From assembly GCA_942159475.1 (NCBI GenBank), contig OW804096.1:91181784-91245783 (forward strand): a DNA stretch of 64,000 nt, read 5' to 3'. Of the stretch, positions 12,621 through 23,600 are shown one piece after another (positions within the stretch are counted from its first letter, which is position 1; each line of letters starts with the position of its first letter). The position numbers and the translations under genes were made by a program. The stretch is from Sthenelais limicola. Its lineage: Eukaryota; Annelida; Polychaeta; Phyllodocida; Sigalionidae. The notes under the pieces are model-generated. The model saw nothing but the letters and a program-made list of their open reading frames with translations. It made no database searches and was not told the DNA's origin.

Positions 12621-15048
12621 AATGTCCATGGTAATCTGCAATTTTTCAATCCAAAATTCTGCAAGTTTGTGAAGGAGAGACAACTCCTTGCAACTGGTCA
12701 GAGCATTGGGAAATCGTACCTCCCCCTTCCTTCATGAGACAGGGAGTAGGGTTGGGTATCCGGCTCGCAGTAATTCATCACAAACAGTTTTGGGCATATT
12801 ATGATATAAATATCAAGTTCATTTTTTTGTATTGTAATTAAATGGTTTTATCAATTAATCTTTTTTTTGTTTTCCACAAGAAGTCATCTCTCCTGCTAAG
12901 ATGAGATGATTTCAAGCCTTCTCTAGTTTATGTACAAATGTCTCAAAGCAGTGGTTTTCATTACTATGTTGTAATATAATTAACATTAAAAAAGTGAATC
13001 TAAATGTATACCTGATCTGATAATGGCATAGAGCCGACTACCCATTGGTCAGTCAGTATAGCTTTCTTGTTAATTGTTGGTATAAAACATGTTATAGTTG
13101 TGTGTTTATGATTGCATCATTATGGTAGAAAACTGGTCTATGAATGCCTAAAATGGTGGAAATGCCTATACTTATTTTCTAGATTTGTTAGTGAGCTCTT
13201 CATGTTATTTTCAAAGGAGTTGAATATCATTTATAAAGCTACATGAGACGCCGACAGTGTGGTAATATTGTTAAAGTATTGCCATTGATATTTGCTCTGC
13301 CAGGAATTAGATGAAATTAGTACCGTTACATCCCGTGTTTACCTCCTTATCTGAACTAGAAACTTAGCAATAAGATGTTTTAGAGATATCATAAATCTTT
13401 CATTATTTCTACATCAGCGTATGAATGTAGATGGTTTGATCCCTATCTTTCCTTTGTGTACAGTGCTCTTAATTAATAATACATTGATTTGAATTCGAAT
13501 ATGAAATGTATCCCATATGTGAAATTGTCTTGAAATAAACTTTACTCAGCAATGAATTCAACTTGTCAGTTTCCTTTCATCTACTACTAGCTGAAATATA
13601 TAAAGACGACGAATAGTTACTAGTAGCAAAATATAACGATAGATGAGAGAAAACTAGAGAAAGCGCCCTTACCTATTTGACACTTTCATCAGTACAATAG
13701 TAGATAGTAAGATAAATGTTTATGGATTAGGATCACTTCTTTCATGCTAAGTAAATGGGTCAGATTGTCAGAAAATGTACCATTCGCCTTCACCAATCCT
13801 TTCAAATAAACCCACTCGAATTCAAGAGAGCAATGAGGTTCAAAACACTGATCAATGTTACCAAACGGATTTTTGTAGTTAACGCAATCCTAGACGTATT
13901 GTGGCCCCGGATTGTGGCCCGTGCGAAAACCATTCTTCACCAATCTACAGGGAATTGCATCAATAACTACATGTGTTAGTTTAAAAGAAATCCGAGTCCC
14001 AGATGTGAAGATATTAGTGAAATTAAAAAATAAAATGACTTGAAAATGGAACCAATGTAAAAAGGCTGTCTGCTCTGGGACTCACAATCCTGCTTGCAAG
14101 TCCAAAGCTTTAACCACTAGGCTAAAGGGGAATATAGAAGTGCCCATGTAGGCCTATATAAAACATTGATCCATCACATTTTAGGTTTACTTTAACCCCA
14201 TTGTCCTCCTGAGGATTGAGGAGAATGGGGGAAATACACTATCTTTGAAAGTCCTTCTGTTTGACTTAATAACCCAAACTAATCATAAAAGTATATCTTG
14301 CAACTGCATTCTATTTCTATAATAAGCGAATGCAGGACTAGTTCTGCACGCTTCCTGGATCTACTCAGATGCACCTTGTGTATATCATTTCTTCAGCCTA
14401 ATTCAGTAGAATTAACTAGGTATGACGTGTTGGCGATTGTACATTTTCTGGCGACTTCATTCATGCTAATATAGTAAATATGCCAATGGGAAAGTTTCAT
14501 TTCCAAGCATGAAGTAAATTACGCTTATGGAGTTTTAAAGCGCTGGGGGGAAAAGGTTAAAACATGCATGTAGTTAAAGAACCACCACCGACACCGTGGC
14601 CTATCATATAGCCCATTTTTAAATTCCAATTACAGGCGCGGCGGAACAAATAAAATATGGGGGGGGGGGGGGGGGGGCAAACTTTTTTCGGAGGGGGTTG
14701 GGAAGCCTGGGGGATGACTTGCATTACCCTCCAATAGTATAATAGAATCGAAACATTTGACACAAACCTGATACGTTATCAGGAAACCAAGCACATGCCT
14801 CTAAATCATCATTTTCATTGTACATTCAAGAAAATATTTAGATAAATATTTTAGTTCTCTATGATATTTTCTGAAAAGTTACTATTTTGAACATTGACAC
14901 TGATTGACATTGAGAAGGGAGATCACTCTATAGAGAAATGAAGTTTTGCACCAGCCAAAACTATCATTTTTGACTGATTCTCCTTAGTTTTACATGAATG
15001 ATGTCTGAACTTTCTGATCGTATTACTTATGATTTCATTATATATATC
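12621..15048. other. Non-coding AT-rich region
   Basis: No credible coding frame. It holds a stray fragment of the 179-bp repeat at about 13190, a tRNA-like SINE head at 14065-14131, and a ~20-base G run at about 14660. The G run is next to a segment (about 14628-14645) whose reverse complement occurs at about 26675-26695, on the far side of E1. Confidence 0.5.
14065..14131 (-). repeat. tRNA-derived SINE head or tRNA pseudogene
   Basis: On the minus strand a tRNA-like 5' half carries a good A box (TAGCCTAGTGGTTAAAG), an anticodon-arm-like ACTTGCAAG, and a weak B-box-like GATTGTGAGTCCC. This pattern is typical of tRNA-derived SINE heads. The acceptor stem does not pair well, so it is unlikely to be a working tRNA gene. 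Confidence 0.5.
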
Positions 15049-15461
15049 TGTAGTGTCTCGTTATTTCCCCGTACCCTAGTGGCTATGGAACTAGTGCAAA
15101 TAACAACACAACCAGGTTCTAACGGTCCTCGCCAGCCAAGTCCTTTATTATACCAAACACACCTGCCGCGGTTGGAGCTCGGAGAGCCTATGCCAACCCT
15201 TACAACTTGTGGCAGTAAGATATATGAATGACAAGCATCTCAATAGTAAAAGGTGTTTATAAGGACATACAGAACAGCATAAGAGCAAATCATAAAAATA
15301 AGTTACAAATGCATATCAATAAGTAATCACGACCTCTGTCGGAACATATCAGAACTACAGCCCCTGGCCTCTCGTCCGGAGCCTAACGGGAGAGCATCCG
15401 GAAACCCCGGAACATGGTACCGGACAGAGTCAGAACCAGCCTGACTCTCGCCGGCACCACA
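15049..15461 (-). repeat. E1 3' LTR (413 bp)
   Basis: Direct repeat of 26144-26556, about 99% identical. In element orientation it begins TGTGGTGCC and ends CACTACA. Confidence 0.95.
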
Positions 15462-15463
15462 AT

Positions 15464-15479
15464 GCCCCCCTCCCTCTTT
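15464..15479 (-). promoter_or_regulatory. E1 polypurine tract
   Basis: Reads AAAGAGGGAGGGGGGC on the minus strand, within three bases of the 3' LTR. This is the expected plus-strand primer position. Confidence 0.85.
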
Positions 15480-15887
15480 ATTTTTGGAGGTTGGCAACCG
15501 TACCAGACCCAAAGCGACTGGACCATAAGGTTGCCTAAAACATATCGGTTTCAGCAACAAAAGTTGGAAATAATTGAAGGAAACAGTAGGAAACAATGGA
15601 AATACACGTTCAATGCAAATAATGATCAAATAATACAACTCATCTGACCAGCATCAATACCTGTGGAAATGTTCTTGGTTTTAACTAGTAAATATTCTTG
15701 GTCCGGAACACACAGTTCGATACTGGCACCATCACAGACTATGATCCCAAGTGTCCAATATTAGTCCAGCCACTAGTTATATTGTTCACCAAGTCATTTT
15801 GTTCCTACTAAAACCAACTCTTGGAATGTATTGTTTGTGAAAAACACAGTATAACAAGCTTACTTCTCACAGTGGTAAATCCAGTCT

Positions 15888-15966
15888 TTGAAGAGATAAG
15901 TCCCACTTTTTGAAGAGGTAAGTCCAACTTTTTGAAGAGGTAAGTCCAACTTTTTGAAGAGGTAAA
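15888..15966 (-). repeat. 22-bp tandem repeat in E1 3' region
   Basis: About four copies of a 22-base unit (plus strand GTCCAACTTTTTGAAGAG core) lie between ORF3 and the 3' LTR. Confidence 0.85.
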
Positions 15967-16221
15967 AAAAAAATCATAATAACTGCACCAAACAGCATAC
16001 TCTTGCACATAAAACATAAGGAAGAAGGAACTTCATCCTTTCCCACGGCTGGCGAGGCTTCTCCAGATCTGCCTCCGTCCGGGTCGTCAATCGGCGTAGT
16101 CAGTCGCTGGGATACTGACGCTCCCACGCTGCAGTCACACAAAACTGGTTTCATTCAAACCCAGTTGTATACTTCCATTGCACTCTCAGTTTTTATTTAC
16201 TTCTCTTACCGGGCACTCCGC

Positions 16222-18852
16222 CTAGAAGTCTCCCACCTCATCATCGCTCAAGTTTCCTGTTTTCAACAACCGGTCTTCCTCTGCCTTTGAAATGGAAGGC
16301 ACCATTACATTCGCGGGGTCCGGTGGATCCTCCGCGTCTGCGTCTGTGTTTGTTAAGTCCACAAATGCAAAATCCAGGTCGATGTCCCCGTCGTCTGGCA
16401 GCGGGACATCCTTTGCCTCTTCCAACAAATCCTTTTGTTCATCCAACCGGGCACCCAGGTCCACAGAGCACGGAACCACTCCAAGAGCTGCCAGAGGGGA
16501 GTTCTCCCACCTCTGCCTGAGCTCCACTGTCCTTTTTGCGGCCGTTCTCGGTGTCACTGGTGTCACACCCACCACCCCGGCTGCCACCAGACGCTTAGGC
16601 ACCGGACTCCTCAGCACTAGAGTCCTCATGTGCTGCTCCGGGGTTGGGCTACCCGGTAGGGAGACGGGTTCATAAACCGGCCTCACCGCTGTAGTATCCA
16701 TTTGCTCCACAGGAGCTACCTTTTCCTCCTGTTTTGCTTCCCTTTCTCTAACACGTACCGGGGTCAACGGTTTTGTTGGCATCACAGGCCCTGGTTGCAT
16801 CTCCAGACCACTATCATCCAGGTAACTTCTCCTAGGTCGGGGGGGATTCCGGTCTGCCCCCTGTCCTCCCAGTGGCGAGAGCAATCCCGGAGGCCCCTCC
16901 ATAAGAGATGGCCCCCAGGCCTCCGCAGTAGGTGTCCGGCCCGGAGTGGGGTATATCCCCGGGGGCATCACCATCTGCTGCCTGGGCACTATTGCCGTCT
17001 CAAATGCAGCCTTAATCGTTTGGCAGATCTCCTCTTTCATACAGTCCAGATTCGCTCTCTGCCTCTCCACCTCCTTTCTCCTTGTGTCCGACTCCTCCTC
17101 CTCCCTCTGGTCAGACCGTTTCCTTTTCGGCGACGGAGCCCCGTTCCTGGCCTGGTGTAACTTAAACTCCAAGCCCAGGATCAGGTCCCGATTCGCCCTA
17201 TCCTTTTGCTGGAAAAACTCCAGTTGGTTTTCCAGTTCATTGACCCGGGCCTCCAGTCCGGGCACCCGAGCCGCTGTATCTCGTACATACCCGAGATCAC
17301 CGAACAACATGAGAGCTGCACCCACGTTGTTCCGTACAGCGTCCATTGCCACAATCACTGCTTGTTCCGTGTTCTGTATTCCCTGTTTCATAGCGCCATC
17401 GATCATATCCAGTGCACGGGCTACTTCCTGCTCCAGGGGTAACCCATGTGCACCCTGGCCTATGTTTGCCTCCGGATCATTTTCCACCGGGTCGGCCACT
17501 GGCTCCTGCTCCTGCAGAGGCTCCACCGTTGCCGCGACTACCTCCTGCGGGGCCACAGCAGCTGACAGTTTAGCAGCTGTCTCCATCTGCTGTGCACTAC
17601 CAAAGGCAGCAGCGGCCGGAATCCTCCGTGGTGCTGGTATAGGTGCGAGGGGAGGGGGTGGGGCAAGCACAGGTCCTGCTCTCCCCCATGCATTCCTCTC
17701 TGGAGCCGGAGCTGGCAGACACCGCACCATCCTTTTGAAGCGGGGTTGCGCCGCTCCGGACTCCAAGGCCACTATCTGTTCCCATTCATTCTGCCCCATC
17801 CGGGTGAACCGCTGGTACCCATAGTTGGGTATTTCCTTAGTCAAACACTTAAATCCGGCCACCAGTGACTTTGCCAACGGTTCCCCATTCCTATGAGCCA
17901 CCTTTAGATGCTGAATCATGTCAGACTTGCGGTCCAGTTTTACCAGGCACGAGATCGGGTGCGGGCACGTGTACACCTGCACCGATGGACAGTGTTCCTC
18001 ACACATGTGCCTGAAAAACCTCTCCCTCGTTGCAAAGCACCTAATGCCTCCCGGGTTCCAGTCATCACTAATCAACCGGCAGTATGTAAAAGGGCACCGA
18101 TTTCCCTCCTGCCAGATCTTAGGAGCACCATCCAGTTTCTTTTTCAGGTTCACGGGCAGCACCATATGCGGATTAGCTTCCCTGCCCGTCCTGCCTTTCA
18201 AAAAATGAAACAACCGTTCATACTGAGCCATAAGGGGTCGCTCCGCCGTGAACTCTCCCAAAGCCTCATCCTCATCCTCCGATTCCTCAGCCCTCGTAAT
18301 CCCGTCACCGGCTTTTGGTTCCATGGGGGCCAACATGTTCATTTTCAGCCGGACACCCTCCACTATGTCCTTGTCCCGCCACCGGGTGGTACTCCGGATT
18401 CCAATGTTGGGGTCCTCAAACATTTTTTGCCTTCCATGATACCGAGTCCGTTTGTGTTGCTCGTGCACATCAGCCAGTGTCTCCGCTGTGGCACTAGAAC
18501 TAGTGCTCCGGTCGTATCTCCGGCGAGGGTTTGTTTCACGGCCCCACGACCGGGAGCGGTCTATCCCAACCGATGACCCACTTCCAACACCAACCTTAGG
18601 CCTAGCTCCGGCTGAGGATTTAACCACCTTGGCCGGACTTCCTTAGTCCTCCACCTGCTCGTATTCCATGTCTTCCTCCTTGTCCTTAGCCTTAGTGGTA
18701 CTCCGTTTCTTTCTCTTCTTCAATACCAGTTTCAACTCAGGTGGGGCTTTTGCCTCGCCCACGGCTCCCTCCTGGTCTCCACCGGTTTCCTCCTTGTTCG
18801 GTTCAGGGGCTACTGCCCCATCCCCAGTCTCCATCTTCTCCTCCTTACTCAT
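16222..18852 (-). CDS. E1 ORF3: CCHH zinc-finger and coiled-coil protein, interrupted by one in-frame stop
   Basis: This frame lies between pol and the 3' LTR on the element's coding strand, where some elements carry env. The likely ATG is at 18852. An acidic, Lys-rich N-terminal ~70 residues runs into an in-frame TAA at 18645-18643, after which the same frame stays open for about 800 codons. Counting from 18627, one finger has C178/C183 with H207/H212 (CPFTYC...HMCEEH) and a second has C221/C227 with H240/H245. A likely coiled coil follows at about 445-500, then Pro-rich and acidic segments. There is no signal peptide or membrane segment, so it does not look like an envelope protein. The same layout occurs in E2 (42754 plus 51842-53181), where the N-terminal part and main frame are continuous once an insertion is discounted. 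The TAA here is therefore probably a mutation. Role unknown; nucleic-acid binding is inferred from the fingers only. Confidence 0.75.
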
Positions 18853-19479
18853 AGGCTCATGCACAATGAGTAAGTCAATCCAGTTAGTGTCTACAGGTCA
18901 ACGCCAATCTCCAACTCTCACAACTCAAGGCTTCTCTCAAAAAAGTTTCGCTCAAAGTCTAGCTCGGCAGGACACACAACCGCGTGGTGTGAGTTCTGAG
19001 ATGCTTCTGCCACACATCCGCTCCTCCCCTGATCACGTGACCCTGCCCTCGCGTCTTAGCCAATCACCACTCTCCACCAATCTATTTTTAGCTGTCTCCG
19101 AGCGGTTTCACGCCCCGTCGCGTCACCTCAATACCTAGGTCCCCAATTGCTCAATTAGGGTATACCCTCCCTGCCTACGTGACACTAGTAACGTCCCCGA
19201 GCTGGGCGTTTTCCTTCTTCTTCCATGTGACCAGCTGAGCCACCCGGACTTGGGATTATTCCTTAGTTTCCACCCTTTGGCTCCACCATCCAGGAATATA
19301 TCTTTCTTCGGCCAACTCCCTCCCCGGATCACCTCTCAGCCTGGTCTTTCCTCGCACAGTGGTAGGTTATCCATTTCAACCCTTATCGAGCCGTTCCCTA
19401 CTCCCTTTCGGAGCCCGTGCCCGGAACGTCCGATTCTTAGTACTTCTCGTTGTGTCATTTTTTTTCTTTCCTGTTCTCC
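18853..19479 (-). other. E1 spacer between pol and ORF3
   Basis: About 630 bases without a credible frame. A weak TATA-like TAAAAATA on the minus strand (19090-19083) with two ATTGG (CCAAT) elements could serve an internal promoter for ORF3, but no good initiator is placed downstream. Confidence 0.35.
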
Positions 19480-20682
19480 TCACGCATAGCCATATCTATC
19501 CGGGGGTTGTACCTGCCGGCGTGGGCGCCCCACCAGGTATCCGGATTTCGATATTCTATCCATTACCGTGTCCATTCGCAAGTCACCACCCTGTTCCGCA
19601 GCGTCCGGGGTACACTCAGAATCACTGTCCGATGGCAGGCTCCCCGCTGATTCATCAGGATCTGCTAGCGGTTGGGCAAGATCCTTCTTGACCGATTTCG
19701 GGGGCCTTCCACGCCTCTTTGTATGTTTTACTATTACAGGGCCGGGCTTCACCATTGGGGCATCTTTCCCTGGGACAGTTTTACCCCTTCCGTCCTCCCT
19801 CAATATTTCGTGCCCGGCCATCTGCTGCTTTTGATACTCCTCCGCACGGTGCAGATTTACAACCTGCAGCGGCTGCCCTTTTGCATCAAATGCTAGCTTT
19901 AACAGGTTCACATTCCATCTGAGTATACCAGCCATTGTCCTTAGCTCATAAGTGGATCCCTGCACCCTTCTTAGCACTTCGAAAGGCCCGTCCCATTTGG
20001 GACCGTACTTCTTCTGTGCCAGAGGAGTGGAATATCTCCATACCACATCTCCTTCCTTAAAAACCTTCGGGCGAGCCCTCCGGTCAAAGTACCGTTTTTG
20101 ATACACGGCTGCACACCCCAGCCTTTCCCTCACAAAGCGATGTCCTTTAGACAAGAGACTACGGATCTCTTCCACGAATACCGTAGGGCATGGAAAATCC
20201 ACTTCCCCATCCATCGTTCCGTAGATGATGTCCGCCGGAACAGTCACTTCCGTTCCAAACACTACCATATTGGGCGTACAATGAGTACTCTTGTGCACGG
20301 CCCCCCGGTATGCATGCGCGATACATGGCACCAGTAGATCCCAGTTAATATCTTCATACTCCGTCAGACATGAGAGTTGCTCCACCAAGACCCTGTTAAA
20401 CCGTTCTACCTGCCCGTTTGACTGCGGTCTGTACGGCAAGGTCATTAGTTTCTCGATCTCTAACATTTCTAAAAGATTCTTTAACAGCGCCGACCGGAAC
20501 TCCGGGGCACCGTCCGTTTGCAAAGAGATCGGTGGCCCATAACGTAGGATCCACTCCGTGAAGAGCGCCATTGCACAAGTAACTGCCGTATGGTCCGGGA
20601 GTGGATAGGCCTCGGCCCATTTTGAAAAATAGTCCGTCACTACCATTACGCAAACATTCCCTCTCGGAGTCTTTCTGAATGG
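19480..20682 (-). CDS. pol: E1 pol, integrase catalytic core and C-terminal part (after an in-frame stop)
   Basis: This continues the pol frame directly after the TGA at 20685-20683, in the same frame. It carries the rest of the integrase core: second Asp in LQTDGAPEF and catalytic Glu in NGQVERFNR. A GPY/F-type module (KYGPKWDGPFEVL) follows. Near the end a basic AT-hook-like motif, KRRGRPPKS (19719-19696), is followed by a Ser/Asp-rich tail and a terminus of the PDRYGYA type usual for Gypsy pol. No chromodomain is visible. With the stop in place this part would not be made except by readthrough. It belongs to one polyprotein with the protease-RT-RNase H part at 20683-23760. Confidence 0.9.
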   Translation of the reverse strand, partial: PFRKTPRGNVCVMVVTDYFSKWAEAYPLPDHTAVTCAMALFTEWILRYGPPISLQTDGAPEFRSALLKNLLEMLEIEKLMTLPYRPQSNGQVERFNRVLVEQLSCLTEYEDINWDLLVPCIAHAYRGAVHKSTHCTPNMVVFGTEVTVPADIIYGTMDGEVDFPCPTVFVEEIRSLLSKGHRFVRERLGCAAVYQKRYFDRRARPKVFKEGDVVWRYSTPLAQKKYGPKWDGPFEVLRRVQGSTYELRTMAGILRWNVNLLKLAFDAKGQPLQVVNLHRAEEYQKQQMAGHEILREDGRGKTVPGKDAPMVKPGPVIVKHTKRRGRPPKSVKKDLAQPLADPDESAGSLPSDSDSECTPDAAEQGGDLRMDTVMDRISKSGYLVGRPRRQVQPPDRYGYA

Positions 20683-23600
20683 TCAGATTATATCCAGCGC
20701 TACACGGCTCCAACGCACGCCATGTATTTCTTTCTTTAATGGAGCAATGCCCCTCCCCTCTCGGCTTTTGCACGAGGCACACACATCACAGCCCCGCACC
20801 CAGTCGGAGATATCGCCGCGCATCCGGGGCCATATAAACTTCTGTAACGCAGCTTGATACGTTTTGAATTCCCCGAAGTGGGCCGCGAGTTTCGTTCCAT
20901 GCAAAGTCAGGAACAGCTCATGACGTAAACCAGCAGGGACTGCCACTCGTTCGTATATCACTCCATTCTCGCTTTCCCAGTCCATACTTAGTAACCCATC
21001 CGTCACCTTCAGAGAAGAGAGTAACTTCATGTAAAAACAGAACTCATTCCCCTCCGCTCGCAGAGCCACGGCGTCCGGGCAAGGGTCTCCCCTCTGGACT
21101 ATCCCTATGACTCTTGTAAGCACATCGTCCGCCTCCTGGGCCACCCGTAGCCGATCCCCTGTTAAACTGGAGAACAGCTGATACTCCATTGTCAACTCAG
21201 CCATGACAGCATCGTGGACTCCGCAGTCCGGGCAGTCCTCCCTAGGGCATTTCCTTACAGGTAAACGCGACAACGCGTCCGCGTTGATATGTCGTTTCCC
21301 TGGCCGGTGCACCACCTGCGATTCCTGGATCCCATAATGCTGCAAGGTGGTCAACCACCGAGCCAGCATGTTAGTGGGATCCTTAAAATGCATTAGCCAC
21401 CTGAGGGACGCATGGTCCGTCCGCAACGTAAAGTCCGCTTGTCCGATTATATAATGCTGAAACTTGCATAAATAGGTCAGCACCGCCAACAATTCCCTTT
21501 TGGTTGCGCAGTAGTTCCGCTGCGGCCGGGTTAGAGTGTTGCTAGCGTAACTCAGAACCACCTCCTTACCGCTTTGTAGTTGAGATAATACCCCAGCCAT
21601 ACCGAATCCACTGGCATCCGTGTCTAAAATAATGGTGCCGACCGGTTGAGGGTATCCCAGAACTGGTGCCCTAGTCAACAAGTCTTTCAACCGATCAAAC
21701 GCGGCCCTGCACACCTCATCAAAGACAACTGTCCGGCTACTCCTCTGATCCCCTCCGACCACTAAATTCTGGATCGGTTCCGCTACCTCCGCAAAGTCCG
21801 GCATGAATTTGCGGTAATATGATGCGAACCCTAAAAACTGCCGCACCTCCTTGACCGTCCGCGGTGTCGGCCAAGACTGTACTTTTCTTATCTTTTCCGG
21901 GTCCGGACGCACCCCGGCCTCGGACACAATCCGGCCCTGGTATTGAACCTGTGACTTAAACAACTCACATTTTTTAGGCTTCAACTTCAAACCGTAATCC
22001 CGGAGGCGGTTAAGAACCAATTCCAAATTTCCCATGGTCTTCTCAAACGTTGGTCCGAAGATAATTACGTCGTCCAGGTAAACCAAGCAACACTTCCAAC
22101 GCAGCCCCTGGAGCATCTGCTCCATCATCCTTTCGAACGTGGCCGGAGCGTTGCACAACCCGAAAGGCATAACGCGATACTGGAACAACCCCAGGGTAGA
22201 GACAAAAGCTGTCTTTTCCTTGCTTTGCTCGTCCAGGGCTATTTGCCAGTACGCACTCTCTAAGTCCAACGCAATAAACCATTTATTTCCTCCCAACGCT
22301 TCCAAACATTCATCGATCCGGGGAAGCGGAAAGGAATCCTTTTTCGTGACTGAATTCAGCGGACGGTAATCGGAACAAAACCGATCCGTTCCATCTTTCT
22401 TTCCTACAATCACTATTCCCGCTCCCCAGGGGCTAATGCTGGGCTCTATCACTCCCTTTTCAAGCATCTCCTTAATCTGTCTTTCAGCCGATTCCCGCTT
22501 CGCATGAGGCAGACGCCTATACCCCGTTTTAATCGGAACCGCATCACCAGTATCGATGCTATGTAGGACCTTGGTTGTCTGTCCGAACATCTCGCCTGGC
22601 AACCGGAAGCACTCCTTATAATTCCGTAATAGCTGCAGGAGATCAGAACGCTGGACCGCTACTTCCAGGTCTGATTCCCTTACCAATCTTTCCAATGGGC
22701 AAACTTCGCTCGGGGGCATCGGCACCTCCGGCTCTAGTAAGTCCATGTCCACGATTGGAGAACTATTCTCCTCCCAGGTTTGCCCGGCGGTCAGACATAA
22801 AATGAGAGGAGATCCAGTAGGGTTGTACAGGGACACAGCCCCACCCGGTCGGTCGGCAATCAACAGGTGGTCCCCAACCACATACTTCCCTAATTCCAAC
22901 TCGCCCGGTTCGAAGAATAGATCTTCTGCTGCCGTCACCAGGTCTATGCCGCTACAGACATGAGCAAATGCATCCACAAAGATGCCCTCACTCCTATTGC
23001 TTGTAAGAGACCCGCTTTGCAGTGTCTGGCACCACACCGTCTGCTCACCATCCTCTAGGGTGAACTTCCCGGACCAATCGGAATTACACCGGTGTATATG
23101 GATAAAATCCATCCCCAGTATACCTGCTTCCTCTCCCTTTAACCCGCTTACTACCAGACAATTTATGGCGTACCAAACGCCTCCCATTCCCAGAGCGATT
23201 CGTACACACCCATGTGTCTGCAAATGATGACCGGTGCCTGCGAAACACGTCACACGGCACGGTGTTAAAAACGGTTTTACAGTCAAGCTCTCATAGACCC
23301 ACTTTTTGAGCAGCGTACACTGCGCCCCCCAGTCTACCAAGAACTGTCCGGTCACGTTTACCAGTCTTACATCCGCGTACATTCGATCTGCCAGAAGCGG
23401 ACCGTTCCGGTCGGATACCCTTATGTCAAAATTCCGGAGATCACAGACCATTATCTTGCTCACTTTGGAGGTATAACCCCGATACTCTACCTTCAGTATC
23501 TGTCCGCCGGAGCAAGCGTGTTCCGGTGCTCCCATGCGCACTGTCATCACGGAGCACGTGGCTTTCACCGAACCAGTACTTGGACGATCTGTGTCGTTCC

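Noticed and set aside
14065..14131. Functional tRNA gene
   Set aside because: The A box is good but the B box and acceptor stem are poor; it fits a SINE head or pseudogene.
16946..17824. 292-codon plus-strand frame opposite E1 ORF3
   Set aside because: Antisense shadow of ORF3; its Ser/Ala/Arg-rich composition follows from the GC-rich coding strand and no motif is present.
16222..18852. ORF3 as a retroviral-type envelope gene
   Set aside because: No signal peptide, no transmembrane helix and no cleavage-site pattern; it has zinc fingers and a coiled coil instead.
19480..19800. Chromodomain at the end of E1 integrase
   Set aside because: The tail has an AT-hook-like motif and acidic/Ser-rich residues but no chromodomain aromatic pattern.
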